Source of the DNA: Shewanella hafniensis
GTDB lineage: Bacteria; Pseudomonadota; Gammaproteobacteria; Enterobacterales; Shewanellaceae
Assembly (NCBI RefSeq): GCF_019655335.1
Contig: NZ_BPFD01000009.1
Location: forward strand, 1-64,000
Direction: 5' to 3'
DNA length: 64,000 nt
In this document: piece by piece, positions 36,224 to 47,785 of the stretch
Layout of the letters: each line of letters begins with the position of its first letter
Numbering within the stretch: the stretch's first letter is position 1
Notes under the pieces: model-generated
Database searches by the model: none
What the model was told of the DNA's origin: nothing
The model's input: only the letters and a program-made list of their open reading frames with translations
Program-made: the position numbers and the translations under genes

Positions 36224-37288
36224 ATGAAAAAGACATTCATCTCTGCATCAGTTGCATCAGTATTGGCATTGGCTTCATTCGGTGCGCTAGCCGAAGGCCC
36301 AAGCTTCTATGGTCGTTTAGAGCTTGCTTTAACCCATACTGACACTGCTGCTACCCTACAAGGCGGCACTAACGGTATCGATACCACTAACTATGCCGAT
36401 GAAAATAACGCTGGCACATATTTAGAAAACAACTTTTCTCTGTTAGGTGTAAAGGGTTCAGAAAAGATTGCTGATGGCTTTGAAGCTATCTATCAAATGG
36501 AATTCCAAGTTGAAAATACATCAACAACGGGTGATGTATTTAAAGCGCGTAATACTTATTTAGGTTTAAAAACTAACGCAGGTACTGTGTTAGTGGGTCG
36601 TAACGACACAGTATTCAAACAAGCCGAAGGCGGTGTGGATATTTTCGGTAACACTAACGCCGATATCGACCGTTTAATCAGTGGCCAAACTCGTAGCGCT
36701 GATGGTATGTGGTACTACTCGCCAAAAATCGCTGGCTTAGTAACACTGAACGCAACTTATTTGTTTGATGATAACGACACGACTGCAAAAACTTCTGAAA
36801 GCTTATATGCATTAAGCGCGACTTTAGGCGATAGCAAGTTTAAAGAACAGAACTACTATGTTGCTGTAGCCTATAACAAAGGTATTTCAGGTATTGATGC
36901 GTACCGTGGTGTGGCTCAAGTTAAATTAGGCCAATTCAAAGTCGGTGGTTTATTCCAACAATCAGAAAACGTTGTGAATAGCGATATCGATGGCAATACT
37001 TACTTCGTGAACGTTTCTTACGATCTGAATGGCGTAAACCTGAAAGCTGAATACGGTGCTGATGATGCTGGCTTCGGTAACTTCTACAAAAACGTTAATA
37101 AAGGTGGCGCAACTGGCACTGATATCAACGTACAAAACTTCAACGTAGGTGCTGACTACCGTCTAGCTAAATCAACTATGGTATACGGCCAATACGCTAT
37201 GTACCGCGGTGACCATGTTGTTGCCGGTAACAAAGTTGATCTACAAGATGACAACGTATTCTCTGTAGGCGTACGTTACGACTTCTAA
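36224..37288 (+). CDS. Outer-membrane porin, second of a tandem pair
   Basis: 354 residues with signal peptide (MKKTFISASVASVLALASFG, cleavage ALA|EG) and a mature start EGPSFYGRLELAL. It shares with the upstream porin YLENNFSLLGVKGSEK, IYQMEFQVENT, VGRNDTVFKQAEGGVDIFGNTNADIDRLISGQTRSADG and a C-terminal VFSVGVRYDF. GGGAG eight bases before the ATG fixes the start. This copy has the codon use of a very highly expressed gene (GGT, CGT, AAC, GAA). The pair may be differentially regulated isoforms. Confidence 0.94.
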   Translation: MKKTFISASVASVLALASFGALAEGPSFYGRLELALTHTDTAATLQGGTNGIDTTNYADENNAGTYLENNFSLLGVKGSEKIADGFEAIYQMEFQVENTSTTGDVFKARNTYLGLKTNAGTVLVGRNDTVFKQAEGGVDIFGNTNADIDRLISGQTRSADGMWYYSPKIAGLVTLNATYLFDDNDTTAKTSESLYALSATLGDSKFKEQNYYVAVAYNKGISGIDAYRGVAQVKLGQFKVGGLFQQSENVVNSDIDGNTYFVNVSYDLNGVNLKAEYGADDAGFGNFYKNVNKGGATGTDINVQNFNVGADYRLAKSTMVYGQYAMYRGDHVVAGNKVDLQDDNVFSVGVRYDF

Positions 37289-37310
37289 TCTCTTAACCCA
37301 GAGATAATTA

Positions 37311-37344
37311 AAAACCTACTGTAGCGATGCAGTAGGTTTTTTTA
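37311..37344 (+). terminator. Terminator of the second porin gene
   Basis: An 11-bp stem AAAACCTACTG/CAGTAGGTTTT (37311-37321, 37330-37340) with an 8-nt loop and a T-run, 22 bp past the stop codon. Confidence 0.93.
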
Positions 37345-37390
37345 TGTCTCGAATAGAACAAACGGTCAAGACTCAGGCGATAAAAACAAA

Positions 37391-37420
37391 AAAGCCACCC
37401 AAGTCAACTTAGATGGCTTT
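37391..37420 (-). terminator. Terminator of the parE-parC operon
   Basis: On the minus strand AAAGCCA pairs with TGGCTTT (37414-37420 with 37391-37397), with a further inner pairing AAGT/ACTT, followed by TTGTTTTTA. It lies about 45 bp past the parC stop codon. Confidence 0.8.
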
Positions 37421-37463
37421 CATTTATGTCTTTAATGCTTCAAAACCTTGAGTCCATCAAGGA

Positions 37464-39740
37464 TTAAATGCTCGGTAATGGCTCGCCGCCGTCACCTAAT
37501 TCAACGCTATCGACACGTTGTAAGCCCCTTGGCAATTTAGCCCCACGACGACCACGTTCACCACGATAATGCTCAAGATCGCTAGGCTTAAGTGTGAGTT
37601 TGCGTTTACCCGCCCACAAGGTGACTGGCGTGTCACTCGGCACTAATTGTAAGTGCGTCATCAGCTCTTCACGATTCTTGGCTCTTTCCGTAGGGATACC
37701 GATAATCTTGTTGCCTTTCCCCTTAGATAATTGCGGTAAGGCTTCCAGCGAAAACAACAACATTCGACCTTCGTTCGTGATCGCCAAGAGCGACATTTCC
37801 TTAGTACGATCAATCAACTTAGGCGTTAATGACTTAGCGTTTGTCGGCAAACTCAGCAAGGCCTTACCCGCCTTATTGCGTGACACCATATCATTGTACG
37901 AGCAAATAAAACCGTAACCCGCGTCAGTTGCCAACAGGTAACACTGGTCTTCCTCACCCATCAATACATGCTGCATGGTTTCGCCAGGTGCCATATTGAA
38001 GCGAGTCGTAATAGGCTCACCTTGGCTACGGGCAGATGGCAAAGTATGGCTATCGGTCGCAAATGCCCGCCCGGACGAATCAATAAACACCGCCGCCTGA
38101 TTACTGCGCCCCATGGCACTGCACAGGTATTGATCGCCAGACTTATAGGAGAGCGATAACGGATCGATATCGTGGCCCTTAGCACAACGCACCCAGCCTT
38201 TTTCAGACAAGACCACTGTCACAGCCTCAGTCGGCGTTAACTCTTGTTCAGTTAATGCTTTGGACTCATTACGCAATACGATTGGCGAGCGACGATTATC
38301 GCCATAGGTTTCGGCATCTTGAATTAATTCTTTCTTGATCAACGTCTTCAAGCGACGCTCTGAGCCCAATAACTGCTCCAGTTTTTCGCGTTCGGCTTCA
38401 AGCTCATTTTGTTCGGCCGTGATCTTAAATTCTTCTAACTTAGCTAAATGCCGTAACTTTAACTCGAGGATCGATTCGGCTTGTTTATCACTGAGTGAAA
38501 AACGGGCCATCAACTCAGCTTTAGGATCATCGTGAAAACGAATAATCTCGATCACTTCATCAATGTTGAGGAAAGCGATCATTAGGGCTTCGAGTATATG
38601 TAACCGCGATACCACCTTGTCTAAACGATATTCTAAACGACGTTTAACCGTATCAACGCGGAACTCTAACCACTCAGTTAATAAGGTTTTCAACCCTTTA
38701 ACTCGCGGACGCCCATCGAGACCCAGCACATTTAAGTTAACTCTAAAGCTCTTTTCTAAATCTGTGGTGGCAAACAAATGCGCCATCAGTTGATCGCAAT
38801 CGACGCGATTGGAGCGAGGCACCACCACAAGACGCACTGGGTTTTCATGATCCGACTCATCGCGTAAGTCGGCCACCATAGGCAATTTCTTCGCCTGCAT
38901 TTGACCGGCGATTTGCTCTAAGATTTTACCGCTACTGGCTTGATGCGGCAGCGCCGTGATGATGATTTCACCGCCATCGACAGTGTAAACCGCACGTGCT
39001 CTTAATGACCCACGGCCCGACTCATAAATTTTTGCAATATCGGCAGACGGGGTAATAATCTCGGCTTCAGTTGGATAATCAGGACCTGGTACAAAGGCCA
39101 TCAATTGCTCGAGTTCAAGCTTAGGATCATCGAGCAATGCTACGCAGGCGGAGACTAATTCTCTCACGTTATGCGGCGGAATATCCGTCGCCATACCTAC
39201 GGCAATACCAGTAATACCATTGAGTAAGATATGCGGTAAACGTGCAGGCAGTACTTTAGGTTCCTTCAAAGTACCGTCGAAGTTAGCACCCCACTCGACC
39301 GTACCTTGTCCCAGTTCACTGAGTAACACTTCAGAGAATTTAGAGAGACGTGCTTCGGTGTAACGCATAGCCGCAAATGACTTAGGATCATCGGGGGCAC
39401 CCCAGTTACCTTGGCCATCGACTAACGGGTAGCGATATGAAAATGGCTGCGCCATCAATACCATAGCCTCATAACAGGCACTATCGCCGTGAGGATGGTA
39501 TTTACCTAATACGTCACCAACCGTACGAGCCGACTTTTTATGCTTAGATTGAGCCGATAAACCTAACTCACTCATCGCATAGATAATTCGACGCTGTACC
39601 GGTTTAAGTCCATCACCAATGTGTGGCAGGGCTCGGTCCATAATGACGTACATGGAATAGTTCAGATAAGCCTCTTCGGTAAAGCGCCGCAATGGCATTT
39701 GCTCTACCCCATCTAGACTTAACTTGATAGCGTCACTCAT
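37464..39740 (-). CDS. parC: DNA topoisomerase IV subunit A
   Basis: 758 residues, full length. The type IIA cleavage domain includes the catalytic tyrosine in [11 protein letters not shown]. The quinolone-resistance region reads [13 protein letters not shown], with the serine and glutamate that are wild type in E. coli ParC (S80, E84). The C-terminal beta-pinwheel (about 495-740) has [11 protein letters not shown] and GRAFATD-type blades. With ParE it decatenates daughter chromosomes. Its start overlaps the upstream dehydrogenase gene by 8 bp. Confidence 0.97.
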   Translation of the reverse strand: MSDAIKLSLDGVEQMPLRRFTEEAYLNYSMYVIMDRALPHIGDGLKPVQRRIIYAMSELGLSAQSKHKKSARTVGDVLGKYHPHGDSACYEAMVLMAQPFSYRYPLVDGQGNWGAPDDPKSFAAMRYTEARLSKFSEVLLSELGQGTVEWGANFDGTLKEPKVLPARLPHILLNGITGIAVGMATDIPPHNVRELVSACVALLDDPKLELEQLMAFVPGPDYPTEAEIITPSADIAKIYESGRGSLRARAVYTVDGGEIIITALPHQASSGKILEQIAGQMQAKKLPMVADLRDESDHENPVRLVVVPRSNRVDCDQLMAHLFATTDLEKSFRVNLNVLGLDGRPRVKGLKTLLTEWLEFRVDTVKRRLEYRLDKVVSRLHILEALMIAFLNIDEVIEIIRFHDDPKAELMARFSLSDKQAESILELKLRHLAKLEEFKITAEQNELEAEREKLEQLLGSERRLKTLIKKELIQDAETYGDNRRSPIVLRNESKALTEQELTPTEAVTVVLSEKGWVRCAKGHDIDPLSLSYKSGDQYLCSAMGRSNQAAVFIDSSGRAFATDSHTLPSARSQGEPITTRFNMAPGETMQHVLMGEEDQCYLLATDAGYGFICSYNDMVSRNKAGKALLSLPTNAKSLTPKLIDRTKEMSLLAITNEGRMLLFSLEALPQLSKGKGNKIIGIPTERAKNREELMTHLQLVPSDTPVTLWAGKRKLTLKPSDLEHYRGERGRRGAKLPRGLQRVDSVELGDGGEPLPSI

Positions 39741-40905
39741 TTTCTTCTAGTTCCTGTGTTTCTTCAGTACTATCGCCCTTATAAAACAAGCGATACACGT
39801 TACCTTTTAAATCATCGGAGATGTACATAGCACCGTCGGCAGCCGATAACAGCGCAAAGGGTCGAGCAACGGGAAATTCACCGTCAAGGAAACTAACAAC
39901 CGTTTCACGACTCACCACTTTTTGATCTTCAATCTTAAGCATAACTACTTGATAGCCAACTTTACTCGAACGATTCCACGAGCCATTTTCGGCGACAAAC
40001 AACTGATTATGGTAAATATCGGGAAATTGACTGCCGCGATAAAATGCAAGTCCCGTGGGTGCAACATGGGCTGGCAACTCATACATTGGCAGAGTGATTT
40101 TTAAATTTTTCGGTTTTTCATAGGCGGGTTCGACAACACTACTGGCATGTAAATAAGGGAAGCCATAATGACTCCCTATCACATCGATGCGGTTAATCTC
40201 ATCGGGTGGTAAGTTGTCCCCCATCCAATCACGGCCTTGATCGGCAAACCATAATTTTTTGTCTATTGGCGACCAATCAAATCCACTTGCATCACGCACA
40301 CCAGCCGCAATCTGCTCACTCGCGCCTGTATCAACATTGATCGCGATGATACTACTGTAAGGCACTGGCGCTTCACAGACGTTACAGGGCGCACCAATAG
40401 ACACATATAAACGGCCATCTGGGCCAAAATTAATTGCCCGAGAACTTTTCTTCTCTGAGTAAGGCAAGTCACTGTAAATCTCTTTGGGTCGACTCGGGCG
40501 GCGCAATCTTTGCTCAATATCAACAAAGCGTACTATTTGATTTTCAGTGGCGACAAACAAGTCACCATTGTGGAATGCAATCGCATCGGGTGATTCAAGC
40601 CCTTTGGCTATCACATAGCGCTTATCGACACGACCATCTTGATTACTATCAACGAGAGCATGGATAGTGCCGCTCTTATTGGAACCGACAAATAAAGTGC
40701 CATTAGCCCCCATCGCCATCTGCTTAGCATCGCCAATATCCGAGGCATAAAGCGATAAACCAAACCCCTTAGCGACGGTAATCATGATCGATTGGGAACC
40801 CGCAAAGGCGCTATTGCAGAGCAATAACGTCACACTCGCTAAGAGCGTAAAACCGGCAGAAAACACCTTTAAGCAATTATAATTATTAGTTTTAATATAC
40901 AACAT
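39733..40905 (-). CDS. Sorbosone-dehydrogenase-like beta-propeller protein, exported
   Basis: 390 residues with an N-terminal signal sequence ([19 protein letters not shown]). The mature part is a six-bladed propeller of the PQQ-dependent sugar/aldose dehydrogenase type: [92 protein letters not shown]. Whether it binds PQQ is unproven; the histidine in PAHVAPTG is where soluble dehydrogenases have one. It lies between parE and parC on the same strand, 52 bp from parE and overlapping parC, so it is probably co-transcribed with topoisomerase IV genes, with no clear functional link. Confidence 0.8.
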   Translation of the reverse strand: MLYIKTNNYNCLKVFSAGFTLLASVTLLLCNSAFAGSQSIMITVAKGFGLSLYASDIGDAKQMAMGANGTLFVGSNKSGTIHALVDSNQDGRVDKRYVIAKGLESPDAIAFHNGDLFVATENQIVRFVDIEQRLRRPSRPKEIYSDLPYSEKKSSRAINFGPDGRLYVSIGAPCNVCEAPVPYSSIIAINVDTGASEQIAAGVRDASGFDWSPIDKKLWFADQGRDWMGDNLPPDEINRIDVIGSHYGFPYLHASSVVEPAYEKPKNLKITLPMYELPAHVAPTGLAFYRGSQFPDIYHNQLFVAENGSWNRSSKVGYQVVMLKIEDQKVVSRETVVSFLDGEFPVARPFALLSAADGAMYISDDLKGNVYRLFYKGDSTEETQELEENE

Positions 40906-40957
40906 TGTAATTTTCTTTATGCCTATGTTTTATTGTTATCGGCAATAGTGCACAACA

Positions 40958-42859
<1,902 letters not shown>

Positions 42860-42900
42860 TTATTGTATCCGGCCATGTTGCGGCTCGGCATGTCAGTTTG

Positions 42901-43476
42901 TCAAGGTAAGTGTAAAAATTGGCTTACAGTTTGCAGATGCGATTCGTAGCCAACAAAACTGTGATCGCCTCCCGCTTCAATTCGCAATTGGCAGTGATGG
43001 TACTTATTGAGCGCTTCGCGATAATCCAGCACTTCATCACCCGTCTGCAATAATACCAAAAAACGATCCGGATTGCGGATAACAGCCGTATTAAATTCAG
43101 CAACTTCCCGCTTATGCTCGGGCACGACAAGATAATGCTGTTCGGTATAGGGATTAAATTGCGGCCCCATAAACTCATCAAACAATTCAAAGGGTTTTAC
43201 CGCTGGATTGACTAACACAGCCTTGCCGCCATAGGTTTCGGCTAAATAGCTGGCAAAATATCCGCCTAAGGATGAGCCTATGTAAGTTAATGGCTCATTG
43301 GCATCGACAGCCGCCTCAACATAAGTGGTTAACAGTGCCATGGCAGCCTTGGGCGTATTGGGTAATTGCGGCTGATAAAAGGTCACACTCGGGTGATACT
43401 GCGCCATGTACTTAGCCGTCATCACAGCTTTATCTGAAAAGGGTGAGCTATTAAATCCGTGAATATAAAGCAGCAT
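42901..43476 (-). CDS. yqiA: YqiA-like esterase
   Basis: 191 residues, an alpha/beta-hydrolase. LLYIHGFNSSPFSDKA opens the fold; the nucleophile elbow is YIGSSLGGYFASYLAE (Gly-x-Ser-x-Gly-Gly); the acid is in LLQTGDEVLDYREAL; the histidine in EAGGDHSFVGYE. E. coli YqiA is an esterase acting on short acyl esters. GAGGAAAT precedes the ATG. Part of the nudF-parE cluster. Confidence 0.93.
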   Translation of the reverse strand: MLLYIHGFNSSPFSDKAVMTAKYMAQYHPSVTFYQPQLPNTPKAAMALLTTYVEAAVDANEPLTYIGSSLGGYFASYLAETYGGKAVLVNPAVKPFELFDEFMGPQFNPYTEQHYLVVPEHKREVAEFNTAVIRNPDRFLVLLQTGDEVLDYREALNKYHHCQLRIEAGGDHSFVGYESHLQTVSQFLHLP

Positions 43477-43502
43477 ATTTCCTCAGGCTGCGGTTATTCG
43501 CG

Positions 43503-44342
43503 TTAATAACCGCTAGAGTTGTTGTCGGGGGAAAAATGGTTACCCGGTACGCGATACACTTTAGTGTTGATGCTACCATCGGCTCTCAACTCCAGCAAAC
43601 GATAACCCGGTTGGACGCTATCCAAAGCAAAATAAGGCGATAACGGCTTAAATTGAATACAAGTGGAAGGTGTCGCCATTAGCTGCATGCTGCCATGAGG
43701 GCCATTATGATGGGTATCGATACATTGGTGCACATGACCCCAGAGTAATCCTTTGACCTGCGGATACTTTGCTACTCGCGCAATAAATTCGGCGCCATTG
43801 TCCATGCAGTGCTGATCCAGCCAAGTGCAATTCACGACAATGGGATTGTGGTGCATCACCAATAAAGTATGGCATTCGGGATGTGCGGCAATGGCTTTAT
43901 CAATTAATTCAAACTGAGTCTCGGCCATATTGCCGCCGGGCTTTCCCCGCACGGTTGAATCCAACATGAGAATTTGCCAGTTTCCGGCCAGAATACGCTG
44001 CTGTCCATAAATCTGTTCACCCTGCATGTGCAGATACATAATCCGCGGATCATCATGGTTTCCGGGAAGATAATGGCAAGGTAAACCAATAGGAGTGACG
44101 GCTTTCACAAATTGCTGATAGGACTCAGCCGAGTAATCTTGACTTAAGTCACCCGTGGCAAGCATCAAATGAGCGGGATAGTCCACAGCTCTAATTGTAT
44201 TTAATACGGCAGCAAAACTCTTGCTAGTATTGACCCCTAATAGCTGAGCTTCAGGATCGGCAAAAAGATGCGGATCTGTGACTTGCACGATACGCACGCT
44301 TTCCCCTTCAGCTATGGAGTAAGAGACAGCCTCTTTCAGCAC
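43503..44342 (-). CDS. cpdA: 3',5'-cyclic-AMP phosphodiesterase
   Basis: 279 residues, a calcineurin-like metallophosphoesterase with all metal motifs: TDPHLF, ATGDLSQDYS, PGNHDD, MHHNPI and WGHVHQ. CpdA hydrolyses cAMP and so dampens CRP signalling, relevant in Shewanella where CRP drives anaerobic respiration. The start is a GTG at 44342 with only a weak ribosome-binding site. Confidence 0.93.
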   Translation of the reverse strand: MLKEAVSYSIAEGESVRIVQVTDPHLFADPEAQLLGVNTSKSFAAVLNTIRAVDYPAHLMLATGDLSQDYSAESYQQFVKAVTPIGLPCHYLPGNHDDPRIMYLHMQGEQIYGQQRILAGNWQILMLDSTVRGKPGGNMAETQFELIDKAIAAHPECHTLLVMHHNPIVVNCTWLDQHCMDNGAEFIARVAKYPQVKGLLWGHVHQCIDTHHNGPHGSMQLMATPSTCIQFKPLSPYFALDSVQPGYRLLELRADGSINTKVYRVPGNHFSPDNNSSGY

Positions 44343-44357
44343 ATTGAATACCCAATT

Positions 44358-44798
44358 CTAAGACTGGCACACGACACTATGGTGGTAACCAATCTTTAAT
44401 AACTCTTCCAGGAATGCATTCACCTGGTGCTTTTCATCACTTTGATACATACGTACATTGGGATAATCATACACTGGGCGTAATTGGTAAATCTGTTGAC
44501 CAGTTAACACTTCTGCTAATTTAGCATCATGATAAATTCTCACTAACACCTTGGGAGTATTGATAAACTCCTTGATTGCAATGGGGCGTGATATCTCAAC
44601 TAATTGAGTATATTTGGTATTTTCTAAAATTCGCACTACTAATATACCAAACTCACCTTCGAGTCGCCATGACTCACCGATAGCTATCTCTAACGGTAAC
44701 CATTTCAACATGTAGCCATAATTTCGCCCGCACAGTGCGAGAAAGTCACTGACATTGGGTTTATAGCGCCGTTTTAGACTCGAAGTAGCCAAATTCAT
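44358..44798 (-). CDS. yqiB: DUF1249 family protein YqiB
   Basis: 146 residues, soluble. The N-terminal YKPNVSDFLALCGRNYGYMLKWLP and the C-terminal YPNVRMYQSDEKHQVNAFLEELL are typical of DUF1249. Function unknown. It sits between nudF and cpdA with 6- and 15-bp gaps, so translation is probably coupled within the operon. Confidence 0.9.
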   Translation of the reverse strand: MNLATSSLKRRYKPNVSDFLALCGRNYGYMLKWLPLEIAIGESWRLEGEFGILVVRILENTKYTQLVEISRPIAIKEFINTPKVLVRIYHDAKLAEVLTGQQIYQLRPVYDYPNVRMYQSDEKHQVNAFLEELLKIGYHHSVVCQS

Positions 44799-44804
44799 CC
44801 CAAC

Positions 44805-45407
44805 TTAAACCAGTTGTTGATAGTTTAATTGTAACCATTGTAATCCAATGACGGTCGACGCATTATCGATCTCGCCCGCAACCACACTATGATAAGCTTG
44901 CTCGCGGCTTAGGACATGCAATCGAATATCTTCGTGCTCTTCAGCTAATCCATGCAATCCTTGAGCGTCGTTCGAATCAACATCGGCCCAATAGAAATAA
45001 AAACGTTCTGTGCTGCCACCTGGGCTGGCGAGATAACTATTCACACTGTGCATTTGCTTAGCGACCAAACCGGTTTCTTCCATTAATTCGCGGTGCGCAA
45101 CTTCCAGAGGCGTTTCTTCGGCTGCAATCATACCCGCGACCAACTCGAGAAGCCAAGGAGATTTAGTGGTTGCTAATGCAGGAAAACGTACCTGTTCGAT
45201 AAGCACCACTTTATCTTGTCTGGCATCATAGGGTAGAACGACCACAGCATGACCCCGCTCAAACACTTCGCGGGTGACAGGTTTGCTCCAGCCGCCTGCA
45301 AACAATTTATGTTTAAAAGTGTATTCGTCCATTGAGAAAAAACCTTGATACAGGGATTTTTTTTCTAAGATCTCAATATCCGTTTGCGAAAAAACAGGGG
45401 GTTTCAT
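44805..45407 (-). CDS. nudF: ADP-ribose pyrophosphatase
   Basis: 200 residues. The Nudix box is AGMIAAEETPLEVAHRELM followed by EETGL (about residues 90-113), and a proline-containing stretch downstream fits the ADP-ribose pyrophosphatase subgroup. It hydrolyses ADP-ribose to AMP and ribose-5-phosphate. First gene of the cluster running to parC, divergent from tolC across about 245 bp. Confidence 0.93.
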   Translation of the reverse strand: MKPPVFSQTDIEILEKKSLYQGFFSMDEYTFKHKLFAGGWSKPVTREVFERGHAVVVLPYDARQDKVVLIEQVRFPALATTKSPWLLELVAGMIAAEETPLEVAHRELMEETGLVAKQMHSVNSYLASPGGSTERFYFYWADVDSNDAQGLHGLAEEHEDIRLHVLSREQAYHSVVAGEIDNASTVIGLQWLQLNYQQLV

Positions 45408-45651
45408 ACTCTATCCTTAAAAGTTGAATTTGCGCCTATAATCAAGGCAATTTGAGCACATTTTTAAAATAAAATCTGTTACACTTCGAATTTGACTTGA
45501 AAGTGTCAGAGTTCTTAGACTCTAGGTCATTAAGTTTTAGCTGTATCGGGAAGCGTCGGGAAGCGCAAACCGCCTTGGTAAAGGCATTACTTAGTCTAAA
45601 CGAAGTTAAAATATTCCTCCGTGGGGGGATTTTGTCTAATAAGGACAGCAA

Positions 45652-46959
45652 ATGAAATTTAAGATCCATAATTTATGCGCAGCATTAACACTTGCGGCTT
45701 CCGCTTCAGCGGTACAAGCAGATGATTTGTTGCAAATTTATCAACAAGCACTGACCAGCGACCCGCTCGTATTACAAGCCCAAGCCCAGCGTAATGGTTT
45801 ATTTGAGAAAATCGAACAAAACCGTGCTCCGCTATTGCCAACCATTAGTGCAAACGTCGGTTATGACAAAGCTTGGAATGATCCTAAAGATGATTCAAGC
45901 GGTCTAGTGGGTAGCCTGAAATTAAATCAAGTGATTTATGATCATAGTGCTTGGGTCGGTTTAAGCCTTGCTGAGAAAGCCGCTTCTCAAGCTGATTCCG
46001 CCTATGCTTCAGCATTACAAAACTTGATTACTCGTATCACTACAGCCTATTTCAACGTATTAACGGCGAAAGATAACTACGAGTTCCAAGGTGCAGAAAA
46101 ACGTGCGATCGAACGCCAACTTGAACAAACTAAACAACGTTTCGCTGTGGGTTTAACCGCCATTACCGATGTGCATGAAGCCCAAGCTCAATATGACTTA
46201 GCCTCAGCCACTGAAATTTTAGCTGAAAACACACTCGCTAATAGCTATGAAGCTTTACGTGAAATCACTGGCATCGATCACAAGACAATTAACGTGTTAG
46301 ATACCAATCGTTTCTCGGCCGTAACGCCAGCGCCAACGTCGTCAAACGAATGGTTAAAGATTGCTGAAACCAATAGTGTCGATTTGATGACTCAACGTAT
46401 CGGTAAAGATATCGCTCAAGAAACCATTAAGCTTTATCAAGCAGGCCACATGCCTTCTTTAAGCTTGAATGCAGGTTACAACAAAGGTCTTGAGCAAAAA
46501 ACCGGTAATATCAATGAGCCTGACTTCGATAACGTCAGTGTGGGTGTCAACTTAAGCATTCCGATTTTCGAAGGCTTTAAAGTGAGCTCACAAGTTAATG
46601 AAGCACAATTTCAATATGTTGAAGCAAGTGAAAAACTTGAGCAAACTTACCGTGGTGTTGTGAAAAACGTCCGTAATAACTACAACAACGTAGGCGCTTC
46701 TATCAGCTCAATCAAGGCCTATGAACAGTCAGTTATTTCATCAGAAAGTGCATTGAAAGCCACTCAAGCGGGTTTCGAAGTGGGAACTCGTACTATCGTT
46801 GACGTACTGAACCGTACTCGTGACTTGTACGATTCAAAACGTAAATTATCCGATGCACGTTATAGCTACATCAACTCGGTCATTGCCTTGAAGCAAGCAG
46901 CGGGTACATTGAATGAAGATGACGTAATTGCCATCAACAATGGCTTAATTGCAGAGTAA
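45652..46959 (+). CDS. tolC: Outer-membrane channel protein TolC
   Basis: 435 residues with signal peptide (cleavage AVQA|DD). Two OEP repeats: DLLQIYQQALTSDPLVLQAQAQRNG at the start of the mature part and SNEWLKIAETNSVDLMTQRIGKDIAQETIKLYQAGHMPSLSLNAGY in the second half. The C-terminal region has the VDVLNRTRDLYDSKRKLSDARYSYI helix. It is the general channel for AcrAB-type pumps and type I secretion, and is placed beside nudF as in E. coli. Codon use suggests strong expression. AAGGA precedes the ATG. Confidence 0.96.
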   Translation: MKFKIHNLCAALTLAASASAVQADDLLQIYQQALTSDPLVLQAQAQRNGLFEKIEQNRAPLLPTISANVGYDKAWNDPKDDSSGLVGSLKLNQVIYDHSAWVGLSLAEKAASQADSAYASALQNLITRITTAYFNVLTAKDNYEFQGAEKRAIERQLEQTKQRFAVGLTAITDVHEAQAQYDLASATEILAENTLANSYEALREITGIDHKTINVLDTNRFSAVTPAPTSSNEWLKIAETNSVDLMTQRIGKDIAQETIKLYQAGHMPSLSLNAGYNKGLEQKTGNINEPDFDNVSVGVNLSIPIFEGFKVSSQVNEAQFQYVEASEKLEQTYRGVVKNVRNNYNNVGASISSIKAYEQSVISSESALKATQAGFEVGTRTIVDVLNRTRDLYDSKRKLSDARYSYINSVIALKQAAGTLNEDDVIAINNGLIAE

Positions 46960-46997
46960 TCTCTTACCGTTAGCAGATTTAAAGTTGTTAGATGTAA

Positions 46998-47022
46998 AAA
47001 ACCGCCGATAGGCGGTTTTTTA
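46998..47022 (+). terminator. Terminator of tolC
   Basis: A 9-bp stem AAAACCGCC/GGCGGTTTT with a GATA loop, flanked by A-run and T-run. It can also serve the convergent TIGR04219 gene. Confidence 0.93.
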
Positions 47023-47045
47023 TATTCAAACGCTACATCAACAGA

Positions 47046-47783
47046 TTAGAAGTTTATTTCAACGCCTGCGAAGTAACCTTTAAATTTTGTATCGGCACTC
47101 ACACCCGAGAAGTTACTCACGTCGAATAAAAACTCACGGTAGCCTAAACGTACACGGGTATCGACAGCCAAACCATCGAACTGCCAGCCTAAACCAATCG
47201 CATAATCGTGAACGCTTGATTCATTTACGCCCTGCATCAAATCAGCAAAACCGTACAAGCCTAAGCCAGGCATACCCACATGCGTACTGGCATAACCCAT
47301 TACAATGCCGCTATCGACATCTTTCTCTTCAGGGTGACCAGGGTCTTGCACGCGCAGCGAGCCATTCATTAACTTGTAAGCAGCACCGAGATCCAATGAC
47401 ACTATGTCGTTATCCAATATTTCGTAATACAGCACGAAATCTGTGTTGCTTAGATCGGTATAAGCAGTCACATTACCTTTAAAATCATGACCATTGAAGT
47501 TGAAATCAGCACCAGACATGCTGCCTTTCTGATCTAAGCTATTTTCACGGATTTTAATATTAGGGACAAATGGCAATGGATGCTCAACCGCAATCCAGTA
47601 GCTACCTTGAGCCGATGAACTGTAATCAAATGATTGTTGTGGTTGACCTTTATCAGCAAAAGTACCGCTAGTATCGGCGCGCCAGTAGTCACCGCCAATT
47701 GTGAAACCGACCACAGTTGCCGCTTGGGCTGATGTGGCCATGCATAATCCTAATACCGCACTGGCGAGGAGAGTTTTTTTCAT
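47046..47783 (-). CDS. TIGR04219-like outer-membrane beta-barrel protein
   Basis: 245 residues with signal peptide (ATSAQA|AT). The mature part starts VVGFTIGGDYWRADTSGTF, continues in alternating beta-strand pattern (YWIAVEHPLPFVPNIKI, DFVLYYEILDNDIVSLDLG) and ends GYFAGVEINF with the C-terminal aromatic of outer-membrane barrels. This is the TIGR04219 family as I recall it, common in Shewanella and Vibrio. Function unknown. Last gene after PCu(A)C and DUF2333. Confidence 0.8.
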   Translation of the reverse strand: MKKTLLASAVLGLCMATSAQAATVVGFTIGGDYWRADTSGTFADKGQPQQSFDYSSSAQGSYWIAVEHPLPFVPNIKIRENSLDQKGSMSGADFNFNGHDFKGNVTAYTDLSNTDFVLYYEILDNDIVSLDLGAAYKLMNGSLRVQDPGHPEEKDVDSGIVMGYASTHVGMPGLGLYGFADLMQGVNESSVHDYAIGLGWQFDGLAVDTRVRLGYREFLFDVSNFSGVSADTKFKGYFAGVEINF

Positions 47784-47785
47784 AA

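Noticed and set aside
45442..45669. 75-residue minus-strand frame upstream of tolC
   Set aside because: It overlaps the tolC start and the nudF-tolC promoter region, with no supporting signal.
45652..46959. TolC as a member of the macAB operon
   Set aside because: It lies over 20 kb away beside nudF, as in E. coli; the macAB operon has its own outer-membrane lipoprotein.
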